A stretch of 14,973 bases of DNA from Phycisphaerales bacterium UBA2396 (GTDB lineage: Bacteria > Planctomycetota > Phycisphaerae > Phycisphaerales > UBA1924). Shown here piece after piece: positions 13,818 through 14,973 of the stretch. Every line of letters begins with the position of its first letter. Position 1 is the first letter of the stretch. The notes beneath the pieces were generated by a model that saw nothing but the letters and a program-made list of their open reading frames with translations, made no database searches and was not told where the DNA came from. The DNA lies in the NCBI GenBank assembly GCA_002343325.1, contig DDSG01000181.1:1-14973 (forward strand), given 5' to 3'. The translations under genes were made by a program, and so were the position numbers.

Positions 13818-14961
13818 TTACGCCTGCACCGCCGACTCCTGGCCCTTCATCAGCTTGTTGTATTCCTCGACGGGCATCTCGGTGACCTTCGCCTTCGCGA
13901 GGATCGCGTCCATCGTCTTGTGCTCGCGGACCTGGTTGAAGACCGCCCCGACCTGGTTCCGCGCCACGATCTCGTCGCGCAGCTTCGCCGGGTTCATGTT
14001 CCGCTCGTAGGCCATCTGCGCGATCCGGTTGAGGATCTCGTCCTCGCCCACGGTGATGTTGAGCTGCTCGGCGGCCTTGTGCAGGATGAAGAAGAGCTTG
14101 AGGTCGCGCTGCGCGACCGTCCCGCTGGCCGTCCGAAGCTCGGCCATGTGCTCCTCGATCTTCATCGGGTCCACGCCGCGGTACATCAGCTCCATCCGCC
14201 GGTTCTCGAGCACGCGGGCCGTCTGGAACGCCGCCATCCGCTGGGGCAGCTCCATCTTCGTCGCGTCGACCAGGTGCTTGGAGATCTGCTGACGCATCGC
14301 CACCTGCTGCTGCACCGCCACGCGCTGCTGCAGGCGGGCCTTGACCGTCTCCCGCAGCTGCGCCTCGCTCTGCATCCCGAACATCGCGACCACCGCGTTC
14401 ATGTCTGCCGGCACGATCCGGTCGATCCGGTCCACCGTGAACGTCACCGTCAGGTCGTTCCCGCGGATCCCCTCGACCTCGTGGTTCTCCGGGCCCTTCG
14501 TGCGGATCGTCACCGTGTCACCGGCCTTGGGGCTGCCCAGCTGCTTGTCGAAGTCGTCGACCAGCACGCCCAGGATCATCCCCTTGCCGTTCTTGTCCGC
14601 CGCGGGCTTCTGCACCACGCAGCCCTTGATGTTGTAGAACTCCGTCCCGTCCTTGCCCTTCATCACGCCGTGACCGGTCAGGTAGTCGCCCGCCTCGGGC
14701 TTCTCGCGGCTGTCGAGGCTGCCCTCGTTGATCCGCACCTTGTTGATCTCCTCCTCCACCGCCGCGTCCGACACCTCGAGAATCGGCTTCTTGACGTCCA
14801 GACCCTCGAGCCCCGGCAGCTCGAACTCCGGCACCACCTCGACCTCGAGCTCGAACTCAAAGGGCTTGCCCGGCGCCAGGTCCTGCTTGCCAAGCTCCGC
14901 GCTGAAGGGCTCGCCCACGACCTTGAGCTTGTGCTCCTCCACCGCCGCCTGGTACGCCGCC
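13818..14961 (-). CDS. tig: Trigger factor, peptidyl-prolyl isomerase chaperone (N-terminus missing)
   Basis: Trigger factor binds at the ribosome exit and shields nascent chains. About 380 residues are present of a usual 430-450. The N-terminal ribosome-binding domain (GFR-x-G-x-x-P signature) is cut off by the contig end. Counting from the GTG at 14942 (an internal codon, not the start), FEFELEVEVVPEFELPGLEG (28-47) is the family's link into the isomerase part. An FKBP-like domain follows at about 85-175 (EAGDYLTGHG ... GDTVTIRTKG), then the helical C-terminal chaperone arms (about 180-360) with a Gln-rich helix at 203-223. The frame remains open beyond 14942 (AAYQAA precedes VEEHKL), so the gene continues off the edge. 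I stop it at 14961 because the last 12 bases look like sequencing adapter. A hairpin terminator follows the stop. Confidence 0.9.
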
Positions 14962-14973
14962 AGATCGGAAGAG
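14962..14973. other. Probable residual Illumina adapter at the contig end
   Basis: The last 12 bases read AGATCGGAAGAG, identical to the first 12 bases of the common Illumina TruSeq read-through adapter, and they stop exactly at the sequence end. A chance exact match at that place is very unlikely. The trigger factor frame can be read through it (giving Ser-Ser-Asp), but those codons are probably not genomic. Confidence 0.88.

Noticed and set aside
1..14973. CRISPR array, IS element, prophage, defence system, tRNA or rRNA
   Set aside because: No repeated spacer pattern, transposase, integrase, nuclease cluster or structured RNA gene was found. The genes are mostly housekeeping or envelope functions.

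Overview
The window is a GC-rich bacterial fragment, probably a whole assembly contig, from a Gram-negative relative of the planctomycetes; class Phycisphaerae is my best guess. The main evidence is two neighbouring exported proteins that end in a duplicated acidic DxDGxxDxxDxxxF tail finishing in Gly-Cys, a 'GC-type dockerin' C-terminus that I associate with Phycisphaerae. A fused SecD-SecF, an LPS-heptose epimerase (a Gram-negative envelope trait) and the overall gene style agree. The taxonomic call is inference; there is no rRNA or tRNA here.

Layout. (1) 1-2911, plus strand: two secreted or surface proteins with GC-type dockerin tails. The first is cut by the left edge. A perfect 13-bp stem terminator separates them, and the second has its own ribosome binding site and signal peptide. 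(2) 2908-10949, minus strand, read right to left: panC (pantothenate synthetase), gcvT (glycine cleavage T protein), yajC, secDF (fused Sec accessory translocase), a membrane-anchored double-LysM protein and hldD (ADP-heptose epimerase). From yajC to hldD the gaps are 15-56 bp, so this looks like one operon for export and envelope building. gcvT and panC lie upstream across gaps of 148 and 119 bp and may be separate units. (3) 10983-13732, plus strand, divergent from panC by 33 bp: a family-2-type glycosyltransferase, an unrecognised Trp-rich protein coupled to it by an ATGA overlap, and tgt (tRNA-guanine transglycosylase). (4) 13818 to the right edge, minus strand: trigger factor, missing its N-terminal ribosome-binding domain at the contig end. 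A strong hairpin terminator lies between it and tgt.

How it fits together. The core of the window is protein export and envelope work: trigger factor, SecDF/YajC, a LysM protein likely to touch peptidoglycan, HldD for LPS core heptose, a glycosyltransferase, and two Sec-type exported proteins. Tgt, YajC, SecD and SecF are classically adjacent (tgt-yajC-secD-secF). Here tgt survives nearby but is flipped and separated from yajC by about 3.8 kb.

The last 12 bases (14962-14973) are exactly AGATCGGAAGAG, the start of the standard Illumina adapter, so the right end very probably carries untrimmed adapter rather than genomic DNA. No CRISPR array, IS element, prophage, RNA gene or complete defence system was seen. 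No gap between genes exceeds 300 bases. The items most worth following are the GC-type dockerin pair, the roughly 165-residue helical insertion in the SecD periplasmic domain, the two insertions in Tgt, and the unknown Trp-rich protein.
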